Positions 61,908-64,000 of a stretch of DNA of 64,000 nucleotides are shown here, one piece after another. Under the pieces are notes generated by a model. That model was given only the letters and a program-made list of their open reading frames with translations. It ran no database searches and was not told the origin of the DNA. Every line of letters starts with the position of its first letter. The first letter of the stretch is position 1. The DNA is taken from the NCBI RefSeq assembly GCF_031453975.1, contig NZ_JAVDPW010000019.1:17137-81136 (forward strand), written 5' to 3'. The position numbers and the translations under genes were made by a program. The stretch comes from Inquilinus ginsengisoli_A. GTDB lineage: Bacteria > Pseudomonadota > Alphaproteobacteria > DSM-16000 > Inquilinaceae.

Positions 61908-63146
61908 CTAGCTCTGGCCGTCGGAGGCGGCGCTGTAGTCGATGGCGCCATCCTGCGGCGTGACCTTGCCGCCGGGGGCGGCCCGCACGATGCCGTCGAT
62001 GATCACCCGGTCATCCGCCGCCAGCCCGGACCGGATGACCCGCAGCCCGCCGCGCAGGTCGCCGGTCTCGACCGGCTTGGGCACCACGGTGCCGTCGGCG
62101 TCGACCGTCAGCACGATGTGCTGCGACTGGTCGAGCAGGACCGAGGCGTCGGGCACCAGCACCGTCGGCGCGGCCGGCGCGACCGCCAGGCGCAGCCGGG
62201 CGAACTGGCCGGGCGTCAGGAACAGGTCGGGGTTGGAGACCAGCGCCCGGGCATGGATGGTGCCGCTGGAGCGGTCGAGCGCGTTGTCGACGAATTCGAG
62301 CGTGCCCTGCCTCGTGAAGCGGGTCTCGTCGCTGAGGCTGATGTCGACCTTGTCCGCCAGCCCGCCCGGGTTGCCCGCGCGCTGGCGCGAGAAGGTTAGG
62401 AAGTCGGATTCGCTCATGTCGAAGTCGAGATGGATGGGGTCGAGCGAGACCAGGGTCGCCAGCACCGTCGTCGGGCTGCTCGCGAAACGGCTGCCGGCGA
62501 TCAGGTTGCCGACCGAGACCTGGTGCGCGCCGATGCGGCCGCTGAACGGGGCGACGATGCGGCTGTGGTCGATGTCGAACTGGGCGTCGCGGATCTGCGC
62601 CTTGGCGTCGTCGATCGCGGCCTGGGCGGCGCCGACCTCGGAGGTGCGCTGGTCGACGGCCTCGGCGGTCCCGAAATCGCTGCGCTTGAGCGTCTGGGCC
62701 CGGACCAGCTGGCTGCTGGCGAGCGCGAAGCTCGACTGCGCCGCCTCGAGCTGGGCCGTCGCCTGGGCGAGCTTGATCTCGTAGGGGGTCGGGTCGATCA
62801 CGAAGAGCAGGTCCCCCTGGTGGACGATCTGCCCGTCCTGGAAATGGATCTCGGCGAGCGTGCCGCCGACCTGCGCCCGCAATTCGACGCGATCGACCGC
62901 CGAGAACTGGCCGAGGAAGCCGATCCGGGTGTCGACATCGCGCACCAGCGGCCGGCTGATGGTCACCGGCGCCGGCGGGACCGCGGCCTGGGCCACCGGA
63001 CCGGTGGCGCGGCCCGACAGCTCGAACCATGCCACGCCGGCCAGCGCGATCACGGCCACGCCCGCCAGCCAGGGCCAAGCCTTGCGACGCGTCGCGACGG
63101 ACTGCTCCAGCTCCTCGGCCTCCGGCAATCTGCTGAATTCGTTCAT
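61908..63146 (-). CDS. RND efflux periplasmic adaptor (membrane fusion protein)
   Basis: Adaptor of 412 residues. A single N-terminal membrane segment (WPWLAGVAVIALAGVAWF, about 30-47) anchors it; then come the barrel-sandwich part (RAQVGGTLAEIHFQDGQIVHQGD), a coiled-coil hairpin (about 115-180) and the beta-barrel segment. Start 63146 (MNEFSRLPEAEE) was preferred over 63185, which lacks a ribosome site. Precedes the pump gene by 14 bases. Divergent from the TetR gene. Confidence 0.9.
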   Translation of the reverse strand: MNEFSRLPEAEELEQSVATRRKAWPWLAGVAVIALAGVAWFELSGRATGPVAQAAVPPAPVTISRPLVRDVDTRIGFLGQFSAVDRVELRAQVGGTLAEIHFQDGQIVHQGDLLFVIDPTPYEIKLAQATAQLEAAQSSFALASSQLVRAQTLKRSDFGTAEAVDQRTSEVGAAQAAIDDAKAQIRDAQFDIDHSRIVAPFSGRIGAHQVSVGNLIAGSRFASSPTTVLATLVSLDPIHLDFDMSESDFLTFSRQRAGNPGGLADKVDISLSDETRFTRQGTLEFVDNALDRSSGTIHARALVSNPDLFLTPGQFARLRLAVAPAAPTVLVPDASVLLDQSQHIVLTVDADGTVVPKPVETGDLRGGLRVIRSGLAADDRVIIDGIVRAAPGGKVTPQDGAIDYSAASDGQS

Positions 63147-63270
63147 GTGCTGGTCCCGCTGATCCCCAAAGACCCGCCCTTCCATTCGGGAAGGGCGATC
63201 GGTGGCCTGTTCATCGATCGGAAGTCCGTTCGGCCCGCATTGTTCAAAAACCCGGGCCGGTCTTGTATTA

Positions 63271-63288
63271 AGATGTCATTCGACATCT
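63271..63288. promoter_or_regulatory. TetR-type operator, efflux side
   Basis: AGATGTCATTCGACATCT: arms AGATGTC/GACATCT around four bases. Located 125 bases before the adaptor start. Confidence 0.75.
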
Positions 63289-63407
63289 ATGTCGGGCTTA
63301 GATGATGATCGCCATCCAAGGCGTCAAGTGGCCAGGCGAAGAGTCATGGAAGGAGACCCCGGCCGCGGTCGGTCCCATGGCGGTGAGGCCGGACACCGGT
63401 TGATTTG

Positions 63408-63423
63408 GATGTCGTTCGACATC
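63408..63423. promoter_or_regulatory. TetR-type operator, regulator side
   Basis: GATGTCGTTCGACATC: same arms GATGTC/GACATC and nearly the same centre as the site at 63271. Located 75 bases before the TetR start; binding here would give autorepression. Confidence 0.75.
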
Positions 63424-63497
63424 AACTAAGATGCCAAGTACAATCTAAACGTCGGCGAGCATCGCCGGCCCGACATCGTCGAGGACATGAACGCGGG

Positions 63498-64000
63498 ATG
63501 AGGAAATCCAGGAAGGAAGCCGCTGAGACCCGGGCGCGGATCGTCGACGCCGCGTCGGTCGAGTTCCGCCGCAACGGCATCGGCGCGACCGGGCTGTCGG
63601 AGCTGATGGCCGCGGCCGGGCTCACCCATGGCGGCTTTTACCGGCATTTCGGCTCGAAGGACGAGCTTGTCGCCGAGACCTGCGCCTCCGCGGCGGAAGG
63701 GCTGATCGCATCGATCGCCACGGCCCGGGCGGAGCCGGACCAGCGCGGCCTGGAAACCATCCTGGGGGACTACCTCTCATCCGACCGGCGGGACGACCCG
63801 TCGGGGATCTGCCCGTTCGCGGCGCTCGGCGGCGAGATCGCGCGCAGCAGCGACCCCGTCCGCGACGCGGCCACGGACGGCTTTCGCAAGCTGGTCGACG
63901 TCATCGCTGCGGAGTGCGGCAAGACTGGGCCGGACGCTGCCAGGGGCCGCGCTTTGGTCGCCCTGTGCACGATGGTCGGGGCGCTGACGATGTCCCGGAT
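63498..64000 (+). CDS. TetR-family regulator of the efflux operon (3' truncated)
   Basis: The frame opens at ATG 63498 and runs to the window end without a stop (167 codons seen). Product begins MRKSRKEAAETRARIVDAA; the TetR HTH is LSELMAAAGLTHGGFYRHFGSKDEL at about 35-58. The following helices (DDPSGICPFAALGGEIARS) are typical of the efflux-associated TetR ligand domain, with a Cys in GICPF. Divergent from the adaptor-pump operon with two shared operators, so it is its likely repressor. Only the last 20-40 residues should be missing. Confidence 0.9.
   Translation, partial: MRKSRKEAAETRARIVDAASVEFRRNGIGATGLSELMAAAGLTHGGFYRHFGSKDELVAETCASAAEGLIASIATARAEPDQRGLETILGDYLSSDRRDDPSGICPFAALGGEIARSSDPVRDAATDGFRKLVDVIAAECGKTGPDAARGRALVALCTMVGALTMSR

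Larger units (their letters stand above)
63147..63497. other. Divergent region between efflux operon and TetR gene
   Basis: About 350 bases holding two near-identical operators (63271-63288 and 63408-63423). The stretch around 63240-63300 is AT-richer than its surroundings and probably carries the efflux promoter. Confidence 0.55.

Overview
This window is a densely packed, very GC-rich chromosomal segment from what looks like a metabolically versatile alphaproteobacterium. I infer this from the codon bias, the many solute ABC transporters, the GlpS/GlpT-like paired ATPases and the REP-type repeats; a soil or plant-associated Rhodospirillales or Rhizobiales relative is likely, and the genus is not certain. 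I saw no rRNA, tRNA, CRISPR array, transposase or phage gene. Almost everything is uptake and catabolism of sugars, polyols, sugar acids and peptides, with local regulators.

Layout. 1-10699 (+): one long polyol/ketose operon, cut off at the window start. It holds a CUT1 permease end, two non-equivalent ATPases, an erythritol-kinase-like FGGY kinase, a D-2-hydroxyacid dehydrogenase, a FucA-type aldolase, a GlpD-type FAD dehydrogenase, a second class II aldolase, a second FGGY kinase and a HAD phosphatase. 10674-11749: a LuxR-type regulator preceded by a truncated copy of itself. 11848-12627: an SDR without the usual catalytic residues. 12678-15854 (-): a CUT1 sugar transporter with a Tat-type binding protein and no ATPase. 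16257-18987: a possible 54-residue ORF, a GMC oxidoreductase and a LysR regulator. 19205-26588 (+): a five-gene dipeptide-type ABC transporter followed by a CocE/NonD hydrolase. 26800-29208: a hybrid histidine kinase and a NarL-type response regulator, tail to tail. 29512-30800: a glycine-zipper lipoprotein and an exported ClpP-like protein.

31037-40718 is a tetronate (C4 sugar acid) system. LtnD, OtnI, OtnK, a second 3-hydroxyacid dehydrogenase, an extended SDR and a ribose-type ABC transporter are arranged around one LacI regulator. The same 16-bp operator occurs at the divergent promoter near 34.47 kb and twice at the transporter promoter near 40.8 kb, so the two halves look like one regulon. 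The expected decarboxylase OtnC is not in the cluster. 41098-47471 (+): a second LacI regulator with its own operator pair, a CUT1 transporter without ATPase, a 170-bp inverted-repeat element and a cytosolic GH127 beta-L-arabinofuranosidase. 47517-53958 (-): a YhfX-like PLP protein and an M20 hydrolase downstream of a ribose-type ABC transporter with two tandem binding proteins, divergent from a ROK regulator at 54132. 55394-58573: two SDRs, a small tautomerase and a LysR regulator. 58723-64000: an RND efflux pump and its adaptor, divergent from a TetR regulator cut by the window end, with two matching operators between them.

Starts were chosen from stop/start overlaps, Shine-Dalgarno spacing and family lengths. 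Functions rest on motifs and remembered family sequences, not on a database search.
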